Below are positions 37,929-48,741 of a stretch of 64,000 nt of DNA, piece after piece. The stretch spans positions 1,453,001 to 1,517,000 of the forward strand of contig JACYXH010000109.1 in assembly GCA_026745465.1 (NCBI GenBank). Direction: 5' to 3'. The notes beneath the pieces were generated by a model. That model saw nothing but the letters and a program-made list of their open reading frames with translations. It ran no database searches and had not been told where the DNA came from. Position numbers and translations under genes: made by a program. Each line of letters begins with the position of its first letter. The stretch's first letter is position 1. The stretch comes from Lota lota. Its lineage: Eukaryota; Chordata; Actinopteri; Gadiformes; Lotidae.

Positions 37929-38993
37929 CTAGGGCTGTAGTCAACCAAAGAAAATCTTGGTAGACTGAAATTGTATATAGATAATTAATAAATTAAATGT
38001 ACAGTGACATGTAACAGACATGAAGGAAGTGGTGGCTCTGGAGGTCCAGCTGTCAGATGTAAGGCAAACTGCTGTAAGCCTTTTTAACCCTTTCTTGCAG
38101 TGAAACACGTTCTCTGTCATACAGTCTTGGAATGGTTGTTTGGGAGAGTGTTTTCCTGCTTGGAAGACAATACATTGGATTGAGAGCATGGGTGTAGCTT
38201 CTAAACCCCTTGTCCTCAACGATTGAGAATGGTTGGAAATCACTTGCAATCTTTTCATCAACTGTGTTCTGTCTTTCTGGGGCCATGGCCTTTGGCATAA
38301 ATTGGCTTATAGAGCTCTGGGTTGCAGGTCTTGGTGTACCTGATACCTGAGGGGTGGCTGTAGACACTGCAGCAGCGATGGTTCTAGTAGACACACTGGC
38401 GTTTCCATGTTCAGTAGCAGGCACGCTAGCTTGTCTTTTTTCTTCTAACTGCACTCTTGGATGTACAATTCTAATATGCCTGTGAAGGTTGTTAGTAGAC
38501 CCTGCTCGATATGATATTTCTACCTTACAAATTCTACATTCTGCCTTTATGATGTCTATGTTTTTAAAATGCATCCAAATGCTACTTCGTTTGCGACTGT
38601 CATTCATCTTGTTTTCAGCTGTTGGCGTCCTCTCTGTTGTCTAGTGCTTCGTGGTTACTAGACATGCACAATTGCGCACTTGAGGGTTTCCGGCGTAACA
38701 TACAAAAGTCTCACCACGCTTGGCTCTTAAATCGGGTTTTATCTTGACTGTTTTTAACAATAAAATTTTAGGAAAAGTCAAAGACAGTGGTACTTGAATA
38801 TTTGATTGAAACAAAGCCGTGGTTACCCTGTGGCGGTTCTAGTGCATGTGGCCGAGCAGTGTGGCGAAAAGATCATTCTATTATTCTGTCTTGTAAAACA
38901 ATTAATCAGCTCTTGGTCGGGAGCCGACTCCCATCGTTCACTTAAAGGAGCCGGCTCATAGAGCTGACTTGTTCGCGACCAACACATCACTAG
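37929..38993 (-). mobile_element. hAT element remnant with BED-finger transposase
   Basis: The right end (38895-38993) contains AGGAGCCGGCTCATAGAGCT and ends CCAACACATCACTAG; its reverse complement CTAGTGATGTGTTGG is a typical hAT terminus. The left boundary has CTAGGGCTGTAGTCAACC (37929), a different hAT-like end, so the two may belong to separate elements. No target duplication was found. Confidence 0.6.
37970..38607 (-). pseudogene. ZBED-like hAT transposase N-terminal part
   Basis: The frame from 38607 reads SSIWMHFKNIDIIKAECRIC then NNLHRHIRIVHP, a BED zinc finger (W..F, C..C, H...H). It continues through a Ser/Thr-rich linker, ISQFMPKAM, and SDFQPFSIVEDKGFR, the segment preceding the catalytic core. 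After a frame change near 38060 it reads VCLTSDSWTSRATTSFMSVT (start of the core) and then stops. The remaining core and dimerisation domain are absent, so it is a truncated transposase copy rather than a host ZBED gene. Confidence 0.78.
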
Positions 38994-39172
38994 AAGGCAC
39001 TGCAGAATAAATCCTGCAGTCAAGCTGAACACAAACGTTAACGTTTTCGCCTCTTTTTGTTTTATACATACAGGTGGGTTAATGTTCCTAAAATCACATG
39101 CAAGTACCTCAGTATAAGGGAAAACAGTGTAGTGAATAATTGATGATAACGTGCAATGTGTAGAGTTGAGTT

Positions 39173-39905
39173 GTGTTAACAAGGTCAACACCATGTGAAC
39201 AAAACCGAAACTTTGAAGGTGATGGTGAACCTATTGATTCAAAAAGGTATCGTGAAGTGATAGGCAGCTTGATATATGTGATGACATGTACAAGACCGGA
39301 TCAGTTGGATTGTCAGCAAGCTGTCACAATACCTAGCAGAACCAAAAGAACAGCACTGGATAACAGCTAAACATGTGTTGAGGTACTTGAAAGGGACAAT
39401 GAATCAGGAGTTGTTACAAAAAGGGGGTGGAAAAACTCAACCTCGTAGCATATAGTGATGCTTATTGGGCAGCAGATCAAAGTGACAGACGAAGCATAAC
39501 AGGGTTAGTCTAACTAAATGTGGACCTGTTATTTCATGGAGGTCTAAGAAGCAGCCAATAGTAGCTTTATCTACATGTGAAGCAGAGCACATGGCACTGG
39601 CTGCTACTACACAAGAAAGTTTGTACCTTGTACAGTTATTGGGCGAGATGGATAGTGAGTGCCAAAATGCACCAGTAGCAATCTTTGAAGATAACCAAGG
39701 TGCAATTGCTCTGTCAAAGAACCCAGTATGTCGTCAGAGATGTAAACATGTCGACATCAGTTATCATTTCATTTGATCTGCACTCAGTGATGGTAAAATA
39801 AGTATTGAATATTGTCCAACGGCAGACATGGTTGCAGATGTTTTGACTAAACCTGTAACAAAGTTGAAAATTGAAATATTCTTGGGTTATATGTTTGGAA
39901 TATAA
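39173..39905 (+). pseudogene. Ty1/copia pol 3' fragment (RT end to RNase H)
   Basis: In different frames the + strand reads SKRYREVIGSLIYVMTCTRP, then AEHMALAATTQESLYLVQLL and VAIFEDNQGAIALSKNPVCR followed by KHVDISYHFI. These are the end of the copia reverse transcriptase (YR..VGSL.Y....RPD) and RNase H (EAEY.AL, EDNQ.AI.L, KHIDI.YHF). Stops and frameshifts at about 39370, 39510 and 39776 inactivate it. Upstream pol and gag are missing. Confidence 0.82.
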
Positions 39906-39995
39906 ACTGACATTTGTAAGATGTATAACTGTAAGCTAAATGTGTTGATAAAGTTAGGTTGAATACAACTTGTACAGTATAAGAGCAAGTGGGGG

Positions 39996-40161
39996 TGTTA
40001 ACATATAGACTAACATGTTATTAAATTGTGTTCTTACACTGGTACAGTCATGCCCTATGAGAGATGTACAACTGTGCATTGAAACACCAACGATGAACAT
40101 GTGTGTTTATTCCTCCGTTAAGTAAACCTGTATTCCTGTCCTGAAGATGACAGCACCAACA
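39996..40161 (+). mobile_element. Probable copia 3' LTR
   Basis: Directly after a polypurine tract (AAGTGGGGG to 39995) the sequence starts TGTTAACATATAG and ends CAGCACCAACA at 40161. Short LTRs with TGTT...AACA ends preceded by GTGGGGG are usual for copia elements. There is no upstream LTR for comparison, so the end is inferred. Confidence 0.6.
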
Positions 40162-40177
40162 AGTTGTTTTGTAGTTA

Positions 40178-40243
40178 GGTGCTGAAATTGAGATGTTTAG
40201 CTATACACAGACGTGAATCGCTAAACATCTAAATTTCAGCACC
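40178..40243. repeat. Hairpin: 24-nt arms, 18-nt loop
   Basis: Arms 40178-40201 and 40220-40243 pair with one mismatch (GGTGCTGAAATT and AATTTCAGCACC are the outer parts; GATGTTTAGC and GCTAAACATC the inner). The size and loop resemble a pre-miRNA, but it lies next to a copia LTR and might be transposon debris. Confidence 0.85.
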
Positions 40244-40836
40244 GTGGACACAGGGACACAGGGTTTCACACAATGTGTTTCACATCCTGGTAAACCGTTT
40301 TCCTCTATGTGTGTGTTTATTACTTAGGTTAGAAGAACGTAAATATTGTGAGGGGTACATTTTAGTTACTCATGGTAAAGTAGTTTATTGAGTGTGTGTG
40401 TGTGTGTGTGTATCTGTGTGTGTGTACGTGTCTGATCTTAAATTTAGAAGGGATTTGTCAAAAGAATACCCAGTGCCAAACAACAAAGACTCACTCCGGT
40501 CGGAGGCATAGTTGCATCTAGGAGTAATTGACGTGCCCCCATGATTCGCTTGATAAGGGCGGTCGCTGGGCTGTGAGTGCCTCGGGGGACTGCTTGCAGT
40601 CCTATTTCTTTTTTTCTTTCTTAATTATTCTCTACAAACTTTGGCACCTCACTACTTCTAAAAAGTTTCCCCTGGAGACGCCATTCCAATTTTTTAATGT
40701 CTGTCTTTGCGTGGAATCGCGTGCAAATATTTTATACTTTTTCAAATATTTTAATTAAAAATAACCAATTAATTTAATTAGACGCGTTGTCCGTGGTGAT
40801 AGAGAGCACTGACTCACGACTCGCGTTGAAAGGTAC

Positions 40837-41054
40837 TGTAACGGTTCTGAGTGCGTGTTTGTCTATATTGTGTTGATGTTCTGATTGGGTGTTCAGGAGA
40901 AGGGGGCGGGCCTAAGGGTTGTATATCCGGGTTACAGGGTGGGGAAGTTCATGTTCGTGTGTTAGAGTTCGAAACGTGTGCCCGCGATAAAATAAAGAGA
41001 GTTAATCAAAACAACCTGTGTGGTGCGTGAACACATATAAACAGGGTTGCTACA
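40837..41054 (+). repeat. 5' LTR of the gypsy element
   Basis: Starts TGTAACGGTTCTGAG and ends GGGTTGCTACA. An AATAAAGAG poly(A) signal lies at 40989-40997. Confidence 0.95.
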
Positions 41055-41056
41055 TT

Positions 41057-41069
41057 TGGTGTCAGAAGT
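41057..41069 (+). promoter_or_regulatory. Primer-binding site, tRNA-Leu type
   Basis: TGGTGTCAGAAGT begins two bases after the 5' LTR and is complementary to the 3' CCA end of a vertebrate tRNA-Leu ending ACTTCTGACA-CCA. It primes minus-strand DNA synthesis. Confidence 0.8.
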
Positions 41070-41167
41070 AAACCGACAACTGGACGAAACGAAGGACGTG
41101 ACTTTACCCCACTCACTGCCCGTCGCCTGGCATTACCGCATGTGGCTAGCTGCGTGAGCTAACGATA

Positions 41168-42184
41168 ATGATGGCGTCCGGTACAAAGCCAGTGATAAAG
41201 AAGGAGGATCCTGACGATGAGTCCCTGGGGGCATACGGATTGCCGCGGGACCACGCACGAGAACTCCGCCGGGTGATGGAGGAGAGGTACACCGTGAGTG
41301 AGTCCACGAGGAGGCTAGCAGCTGAAGCGAGGTTCGGCCCCGGTGAAACACGTCGCGGTGACGCCGCAACAGCATCGCGGTGGGAGGAGACAAGCGGTGA
41401 CAGAGATGCCGGCGCACGCAGCACTGCTTTCAACGTGAAGACTCCGAAATACTCCGGTAAATCAAACTGGGAAGCGTTTCAAGCGCAATTTGAACTATTA
41501 GCACAGGCTACGGGCTGGTCTAGGGAGGTTAAAGCCCTGCAGCTGGCATTATGCCTGACGGAGGATGCGCTCTCATGCCTCCTCGTACTTAGCCCTGAAG
41601 AGAGACAGGACTATGAGGCTTTGACCGGAGCCCTGCAGAGACGTTTTGGACAGTGTTCGCAACCAGGCGTGCTTAGGTCTGAATTGTGCAATAGGCGCAG
41701 GCAACCGGGTGAGCCACTTCGCACGCTGGCTAATGACATTGAATGCCTCGCTAGGCGGGCCTACGCACACATGCCGCCGCCGGTCCAGAGTGAGCTGGCC
41801 AGAGACCAGTTCATTCAAGCGCTTTTGCCCAGGGAGCTACGTGTGCAGACACAACTAGCACACCCCCAGACCGTACAGGACGCGCTGGAACTGGCCCTGG
41901 AGAGGGAAGCTGTGGGAGCGGTGCTGCCGGACTGCCGGTTGCTTGATGTGGTTCCAGTGTCGAAAACTGCTGTTGAGGAGAATGCTGCGGAAGTAAAGCC
42001 AGCGTGGGTCACGGACCTGACGGAACTGATCCGTGCTGCCACCCTCCAGCCCACTCGCGATTGCCTGCCTACACCACCTCGGCGCCGCGCCATGGTCTGC
42101 TGGGGGTGTGGCCAACCTGGCCATCTACGCCGTCAGTGCCCCACGTTTTCTGGAGCCCAGGGAAACTACCGGGGGTCTGTATAA
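41168..42184 (+). CDS. gag: gypsy gag polyprotein, intact
   Basis: The 338-residue frame starts 98 bases after the primer site. A charged, disordered N-terminal region (to about residue 90) is followed by the retrotransposon gag fold (VKTPKYSGKSNWEAFQAQFE to EALTGALQRRFGQ), which forms the particle shell. A C-terminal CX2CX4HX4C zinc knuckle (C311, C314, H319, C324; CWGCGQPGHLRRQC) binds RNA. No stop or frameshift interrupts it. The pol frame overlaps it in the -1 frame (pol frame open across 42004-42184), suggesting expression of pol by -1 ribosomal frameshifting; the slip site was not determined. Confidence 0.93.
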   Translation: MMASGTKPVIKKEDPDDESLGAYGLPRDHARELRRVMEERYTVSESTRRLAAEARFGPGETRRGDAATASRWEETSGDRDAGARSTAFNVKTPKYSGKSNWEAFQAQFELLAQATGWSREVKALQLALCLTEDALSCLLVLSPEERQDYEALTGALQRRFGQCSQPGVLRSELCNRRRQPGEPLRTLANDIECLARRAYAHMPPPVQSELARDQFIQALLPRELRVQTQLAHPQTVQDALELALEREAVGAVLPDCRLLDVVPVSKTAVEENAAEVKPAWVTDLTELIRAATLQPTRDCLPTPPRRRAMVCWGCGQPGHLRRQCPTFSGAQGNYRGSV

Positions 42185-44505
42185 ACGGGAAGATACGGAC
42201 CCCTGACATGGTTACCCGACCAGCATCGACCCCCAGCGGAGAAGCCCAACAGCACAGCCGGGGGAACAGGGCTTCACTCCCCCCAGAAGCAGACGACGCC
42301 GTGGGCCCAGTGGTTGCGGTGGGTTGGACCTGTGCTGGGGGCTTTTGCCATGTCCCTATCACAGTGGAGGGGGTTGCATGCACGGCACTAGTGGATACGG
42401 GCTCCACTGCAACACTAGTCAGGCCCGACATTCTCCCAAGCAGTACAGTAGTACGAAAGACCTCAGTACAGCTACGGACGGTTACCGGGGATTTAGCCCC
42501 CATGAGAGGTAGGGCAAAGGTTAGCCTTAAATTGGGGGGGGTATCTGTGAGCTTTGAGGTATGGGTAGCTGAGGTGCAAGACCCCTGTATAATAGGTGTG
42601 GACTTTTTGAGAAGTGCGGGCTGCCTCATAGATCTGAGTGACAACACACTTAGTTTGCCTAGGGGCCCTAAGGTCAACATAGTCCCACCCCCACAACCCA
42701 GTGTGCCGCACCTACGGCCTGTTAGCACCTTAGAACCACATGAAACGCGCAGTACCAACCCTCCTCCGCATGCCCACCCGCATCCCACCACCGCTCCAAC
42801 CCCAAGCCCCTTTCAGATCCCTGCGAGGGAGGAGAGCGACCATCCCATCTCCCCGGCCACAGAGGGAATAGCAGACCGGCTGTCCGTGGTGAGGGAGATC
42901 TGGAGACAGAACAGTGAGGGGCTGACCGACCAGCAGCAGATGCAGCTGTGGCAGGTACTGATAGAGTTCAAGGACCTGTTTGCCCTCAATGAGGAGGAGG
43001 TAGGCCTGACGCACCTGGTTCAGCACGAGATAGACACCGGTGACGCACAACCGATCAAAATGCGTCCCCGGCGTCTTCCCCTGGCCCGACAAGAGGCTGC
43101 AGACAAGGCGCTGGAGGAGATGCAGAAGGCTGGGATTGTCGAACCATCAGAGAGCCCGTGGGCTGCAGCAGTGGTCATGGTCCCCAAAAAGAGCAGTTCC
43201 AGATGGAGGTTCTGCGTGGACTACAGGCCCCTCAACGGCGTGACCAAGAAAGACTCCTACCCCCTCCCTCGGATTGATGAGTCTTTGGACCTGGTGGCGG
43301 GTTCGACATGGTTCTCCTCGCTGGACCTGCAGAGTGGGTACTGGCAGGTGCCCCTCTCCCCAGAGGCTCGCCCAAAAACGGCCTTCTATGCAGGTGGGGG
43401 TCTGTGGCAGTTCCGTGTCCTCAGCTTTGGTCTGTGCAACGCCCCCGCCACGTTCGAGCGCCTGATGGACAGGGTGCTAGCCGACATTCCTAGGCGGGAA
43501 TGTCTTGTGTACCTGGATGATATCCTGGTCCATGGAAGCTCGTTCCAGGCGGCCCTTGGAGCACTGCGGAAGGTGCTCCAGAGGGTGATGGCGGCTGGCC
43601 TCAAGTTACACCCAGACAAGTGTCACTTTTTGAGGAGGGAGGTGATATTTCTAGGACACAAGGTTGGCGGTGAGGGCGTTGGGACTGTCGAGGAAAAGAT
43701 ACAGGCAGTGAAAGACTGGCCAACACCTGCCGACCAGGCGCAGCTGAGGAGCTTCCTGGGCCTTGCTTCTTACTACAGGAAGTTTGTGCGTGGTTTCTCC
43801 TGCACAGCCGCCCCTCTGTATCGCCTTCTACAGAAAGATACTGACTTTTCATGGACAGAGGACTGTCAACAGGCCTTCACCTCTCTACAAGAGGCGCTGA
43901 TAACAGCCCCTATCCTGGCCGCACCCGACCCCATCCTACCATTTGTGGTCGACACAGATGCCAGCAATGTTGGCATGGGCGCTGTCTTGGCTCAGGTAGG
44001 GCCAGATGGAGAGAGAGTGGTGGCGTATTTCAGCAAGTCCTTTAACAAAGCTGAGCAGCGCTATTGCGTCACGCGGCGAGAGTTGCTCGCTGTCGTGATG
44101 GCGATAAGACATTTCAAGTACTACCTGTGCGGCCTGCCCTTCACTGTCAGAACTGACCACGCCGCCCTCCAGTGGTTGATGTCCTTCAGGGAGCCGGAGG
44201 GACAGATCGCCCGCTGGTTGGAAGAACTCCAGTCGTACTCCTTCACAGTTGTGCACAGAGCCGGGGCCCGCCACACTAACGCGGACGCCCTGTCTCGCCG
44301 GCCCTGTGCATCTGGCGGTTGCCGCCATTGCGACCGGAGGGAGGCACGTGAAAGAGAACTGTGTGAGGAGGAGAGCTACAACTCGCACTGGGGCTGTCCG
44401 ACCTCCCAGGCGCTGGAGGTGGTAGATGTGGCGGAATGGAGGACCCAGCAGATTCAGGATGTTGACCTGGAGCCTGTACTGCAGTGGGTGGAGTCGGGGA
44501 GTTGA
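42185..44505 (+). CDS. pol: gypsy pol part 1: protease, reverse transcriptase, RNase H
   Basis: The frame is open from at least 42004 and meaningful after the gag overlap. Positions below count from 42004. The aspartic protease has ALVDTGST (catalytic D at residue 131). RT follows, with PHRLPLARQ-like entry sequence, the FCVDYRPLN block, SLDLQSGYWQ, and the YLDD active-site box at 503-506. RNase H contains VDTDASNVGMGAVL (catalytic D near 650), Y..TRRELLAVV and the RTDHAALQWL block. A chromodomain-free Ty3/gypsy gene order is evident. The frame ends with TGA at 44503-44505, in the same frame as the downstream integrase, so translation of integrase is blocked in this copy. The TGA could be a CpG decay product; that is inference. 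Confidence 0.92.
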
Positions 44506-44520
44506 CCCTCCTGGGAGGAG

Positions 44521-45930
44521 GTGACTGGCCGCCCACCGGCAATCAAGGGACTGTGGGCTAAGTTTGATGCACTGCGTGTCAGAGACGGCGTGCTACAGAG
44601 GGCGTGGAAGGAGCCGGCCACCGGAGAGGAGAGGTGGCAGGTTGTTGTTCCCAGGGCACTTAGGGAGGCAGTGCTTAAAACCGCTCATGGGACTGTGGGG
44701 GCGGGACATTTTGGGGTCTCTAAAACGCTCCGACGCCTCAGACAGGGGTTTTATTGGGGACAGTTCAAAAGAGACGTGGAGGACTTTTGTCGCCGCTGTG
44801 ATGCATGCGCCGCACACAAAGGCCCCCTAGACCAGTCTCACGCTCAGCTACAGCAGCAGGCAGCAGGGGCACCGATGGAGAGAGTGGCTGTAGACATTAT
44901 GGGGCCCTTTCCTCGCTCCGACAAGGGGAACCGCTATGTACTTGTAGCAATGGACTATTTCACGAAATGGCCTGAGGCCTATGCCCTCCCTGACCAGGAG
45001 GCAGAGACAGTTGTTGACGCCCTGGTTGAGGGGATGTTCACAAGGTTTGACGCTCCAGAGGTTATTCACAGCGATCAGGGGCGCAATTTTGAGTCAACGG
45101 TGTTTGCCACCATGTGCACGCGGCTGGGGATGCACAAAACCCGGACAACAGCCCTGCACCCTCAGAGCGATGGACTTGTTGAGAGGTTCAACCGAACCCT
45201 CGCACAACAGCTCGCTATCCTCTCAGCTGAACACCAACGTGACTGGGACACCCACATTCCGCTTGTGTTGATGGCCTACAGGTCAGCGGTACAGGACTCC
45301 ACATCCTGCACACCAGCCCTGCTCATGTTGGGGCGGGAGCTGCGAACGCCGGCAGAGATGGCATTTGGCAGACCCCCTGACACCCCTGCCGTGGCCCCTG
45401 GGAGAGAGTATGCCAGGAGGCTCCAGGACCGCCTGGAGTCTGCACACGCCTTCGCACGGGATCAGCTGGAGAGGGCTGGCATCAGACAGAAGAGGAATTA
45501 TGATGTGAAGTCCAAGGGGCGGGACTTTCGGGCTGGGGAGCTGGTGTGGGTGTACAGCCCCCGCAGGAAGAAGGGACGGTGCCCTAAGTTGGACTGCCAC
45601 TGGGTGGGCCCCTGTAGGGTGGTAGAAAGGATGGGGGAGGTGGTTTACCGAGTGCAACTGCCACCTAGAGGCAGAAAAGTGGCACTGCACAGGGACAGGC
45701 TCGCCCCTTACAGGGGTGGGGCTTCCCTCACACCGGACTCCGAGCCCCCTTCCCCTACCCCCTCCCAGCCCTCTGCTGTCACACCAGAGAGGAACCCGAC
45801 CTCTCCAGACAGTTCGGCCGCCCCACAGCTGGGGCGGCGGCCGCGGAGGCAGGGGCGGGCTCCCCGCCGGTTTGATGACTTTGTTTGCCCCCTCGGGGTC
45901 GAGGGACTTTCTCGGGGGGGTGCAGTGTAA
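44521..45930 (+). CDS. pol: gypsy pol part 2: integrase
   Basis: The same frame as pol part 1, reopened after the TGA; the first methionine here is incidental. It encodes the HHCC zinc domain (H56, H63, C90 and C93 or C96 in HGTVGAGHF...FCRRCDAC), the catalytic core with D125 (VAVDIMGP), D185 (IHSDQGRNF) and E221 (DGLVERFNR) in D,D-35-E spacing, and a C-terminal GPY/F-like DNA-binding module (LVWVYSPRRKKGRC, WVGPCRVVERMGEVVYRVQL). A proline/serine-rich tail follows. Its stop codon TAA (45928-45930) is supplied by the first bases of the 3' LTR. Confidence 0.92.
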   Translation: MTGRPPAIKGLWAKFDALRVRDGVLQRAWKEPATGEERWQVVVPRALREAVLKTAHGTVGAGHFGVSKTLRRLRQGFYWGQFKRDVEDFCRRCDACAAHKGPLDQSHAQLQQQAAGAPMERVAVDIMGPFPRSDKGNRYVLVAMDYFTKWPEAYALPDQEAETVVDALVEGMFTRFDAPEVIHSDQGRNFESTVFATMCTRLGMHKTRTTALHPQSDGLVERFNRTLAQQLAILSAEHQRDWDTHIPLVLMAYRSAVQDSTSCTPALLMLGRELRTPAEMAFGRPPDTPAVAPGREYARRLQDRLESAHAFARDQLERAGIRQKRNYDVKSKGRDFRAGELVWVYSPRRKKGRCPKLDCHWVGPCRVVERMGEVVYRVQLPPRGRKVALHRDRLAPYRGGASLTPDSEPPSPTPSQPSAVTPERNPTSPDSSAAPQLGRRPRRQGRAPRRFDDFVCPLGVEGLSRGGAV

Positions 45931-46145
45931 CGGTTCTGAGTGCGTGTTTGTCTATATTGTGTTGATGTTCTGATTGGGTGTTCAGGAGAAGGGGGCGGGC
46001 CTAAGGGTTGTATATCCGGGTTACAGGGTGGGGAAGTTCATGTTCGTGTGTTACAGAGTTCAAAACGTGTGCCCGCGATAAAATAAAGAGAGTTAATCAA
46101 AACAACCTGTGTGGTGCGTGAACACATATAAACAGGGTTGCTACA
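45926..46145 (+). repeat. 3' LTR of the gypsy element
   Basis: 220 bp, TGTAACGG to TTGCTACA. Differs from the 5' LTR by a 2-base addition and one G/A change around GTTACAGAGTTCAAAACG. Preceded by a G-rich tract CTCGGGGGGG (45911-45920) that probably serves as the polypurine tract. Confidence 0.95.
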
Positions 46146-46345
46146 GTACTTTTACATTGAACGCGATTGTTGATCGCGATTTCTTCACACGACGAAATCA
46201 TTGAGGACTGTACACATACAACGCAACATGTATTAATTTTATTCGCACCAAGGTAGATTTTTTTTACGGCTCTCGCCAGCGCTAACATCTGTTTAACCAA
46301 TCACATTCGGGTATCTTTGTCATAGTTACGATGGACACTGCACAG

Positions 46346-46974
46346 TGTTTCCCCTATAATTGTACAAAATAATTATATAAATAATAATAATAAAAATAAC
46401 AATAGGTATCCACAGATACACAGTGAATACCTAATTATGCAATAACAATAACACAGCGTTATCTTCATCTAATCTTATTGGAATGCCATTGCTAACAGAG
46501 TCCCTTTAAATTACTGCAGAGCGAGAGCGCGCAAGCGTATCAAAGAGAAAAAGCTCTAGCACATCATACTCTGCGATGCGGGTTGGGATGCAGGTTAGAT
46601 AACATGACATGGCCCCTTGAAAAGAGAAAAAGCTGGGACGGACAACCAAATATCTCAAAAACGTTCTCCAAAACTCCAAAACTTGTGAGATTCGCTTACG
46701 TTAGCGTATCTCGCCCTTCTCGCCTTGGCCTACCCGCATGTGAAAACGAAATGCTTTTCTCACGTCATGCCTGATGAACAATAAAGTCTACACGCACGTT
46801 CAAATTTATTTACATCAGCCGCGATGCGAATATGCGGATGGAATACTCCCAGAAACCTACATAGTCAATTGAAGACGAGCTTATGCTCCGACCGCTCACC
46901 AAAATATCGTATGTATTTCAATTATACTGGAGTTTAAATTTTAATCCAAGTGTTAAATAGTGTAGCTAATGGCT
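46346..46974. other. Unclassified intron sequence with one hAT-like end
   Basis: CAGTGTTTCCCCTATAA at 46347 matches the CAGTGTTTCCC terminus common to Ac-type hAT elements; the other end is not found. The rest shows no recognisable feature. Confidence 0.4.
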
Positions 46975-47265
46975 GTTCTCGGATGAGGGGGATTGAAATG
47001 AATTAAAGTGGGTGTGTTTTGGAGACGTTAGTTTCCCTGTTCAATAACTAAAATAGTCTATCAATCACCCTTTTCATAGAAAGCTGGTATCCAAAACAAA
47101 ACTGTTGCGATACAACTGCACACCTCAATCAGCTTTATCAAAAACAACGTATATTCACGTACCACAGTAAACTTTGGCTTGTAGCGCAGACCGCTATCGA
47201 GATCAATGATCAATACATGTAACATAGCGATAGCTAAGTATAGGTATACAGTATGATTGTAGTAA
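46975..47265 (+). repeat. Dispersed repeat copy D (relative of 25260-25570)
   Basis: Collinear with 25260-25570 over about 290 bp, including TTTCCCTGTTCAATAACT and ACTGCACACC. Two intronic copies in one orientation, about 21.7 kb apart. Confidence 0.75.
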
Positions 47266-48741
47266 GAACACTGTGTGTTGCGAAACGTAAATAGGCTGTT
47301 ACCTCTACGCTTTTTAGCTTTTTTTTTATGCTGCCACAATGGCAGCATATTGTTAGAAAGTAAGAAAATGGAAAAAATCAAATTAGGAATGTCCATGGTG
47401 GTATAGAGGTGTTGGTGAGTAAACTGGTAGCTGTCAGGTGGGATGGCCAGGTTTCCAGTCATGATCACACTAACTAAACCAAAGACAGCATTATTGTTAG
47501 ATGGGCCAGGGTGGACACTTACACGTCATTAAAACTTTAAACTTTAAACTATACATCATTACACTTATAGTCACACTTGTTGTTACACTTCATTCAAACT
47601 TTCACCTGTGTTCAAAATTCATCACTTTAGTTTAGCTATTGTTTTAACTATTAAACTTCCGAATTCTTTCCAACTATTTGACATTTAAAAAATGGTTAAT
47701 ATGTTTACATTATTACGCTTACTCCGTTCAGATTTTAAACTTTGGAACCCTGTTAAAATATTTTCACTTGAGTTCAGCTATTCAACTTTTCTATACGTCT
47801 TAAACTGTGTAGCTTTATTCAACATATTTTCAGCCTCACACTACAGCACTCACCACACTTTTTGCAGGAAATGCATTTTCTAGATTTATTTATGGTTAGT
47901 TTGATCACACCATTTTGAGAATTGTATGCTCTGAAATAAACAAGCTCTAGCATAAGCGAGACACTATCTTTGGTCTTCTCTATTGATACACATATGAATT
48001 GTTTATATTGGTTGCCCGGTGCTCCCTATCCTTTGCTGCTGGTCCAGATTCCCCTGGGTCTGGTGCCGGTAACATACACAGCAACATAATGTGATTCTAT
48101 GTAAACAATAAAAAGGCAGACACCTGCCAAAGCTATAGTGAAATAGTTTTGGAAGAGATGCTATTGATATTTGTACTTCCAAAGCAAAGTACAAATATTT
48201 GCATCAAAGCCTCTGATTCTCTTACCATTTTCCAGCATTGAGTACTGATGAGTACTAAGCTGAAGTCTGTTTTCATGAGCTGTTTAAGGCAGCACTCCCA
48301 TGCTGAATATTGTCTGCCCTTTCCAATGTATATATGAAGAAATACTGCTTTGACTTTGGCTGTCATCTCACTCCAACTTCCTCTCATCTACTCCCAGACA
48401 CTCAAACCCAAAGCACTGAAGAGGCTGCGGCAAGGGAACACTGAATTAGCATATCCCGCATGTTGCAGCTTGTGATTGGCCTCTTTTTGGTATTGTAAAA
48501 TCTAAACAACAGGTGACAATTGGCAGGCCTCCGATAGGACCGCCCTTATCATGTGTTTTGTCATACTGTAGTTTGTGATGAGGAGAACAGAGTAAGAGGG
48601 TCAACCCTGTTTTAGTATCCTGGGTGAACACACAAATAAAGATTGAAAATTGCGCCTTGGCTCTGTGGTCTATTTGAGACAAAGGACTTGTGTCACACTC
48701 TGTGACTCATACTCACCCACCTGTCTCCCCCCTACCATCAG

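Larger units (their letters stand above)
40837..46145 (+). mobile_element. Nearly intact Ty3/gypsy LTR retrotransposon
   Basis: This 5.3-kb element has LTRs of 218 and 220 bp that differ only by one substitution and one 2-base indel. It has TG...CA ends, a 4-bp GTAC target duplication (40833-40836 and 46146-46149), a tRNA-Leu-type primer site, gag with a zinc knuckle, and pol in the order protease, RT, RNase H, integrase. No env is present. The near-identity of the LTRs implies recent insertion. Known defect: an in-frame TGA at 44503-44505 between RNase H and integrase. A related solo LTR sits at 52349-52600. Confidence 0.95.

Noticed and set aside
38053..38607. Host zbed gene
   Set aside because: The BED finger is followed by a truncated hAT core, and hAT termini are nearby; no rest of a ZBED protein is present.
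37849..38993. A complete hAT with matched ends around the BED transposase
   Set aside because: The left (CTAGGGCTG) and right (CTAGTGATG) termini do not match well and no 8-bp duplication is present, so a single intact element is not supported.
42069..42791. 240-residue minus-strand frame
   Set aside because: Antisense shadow of the gypsy protease region; no recognisable domain.
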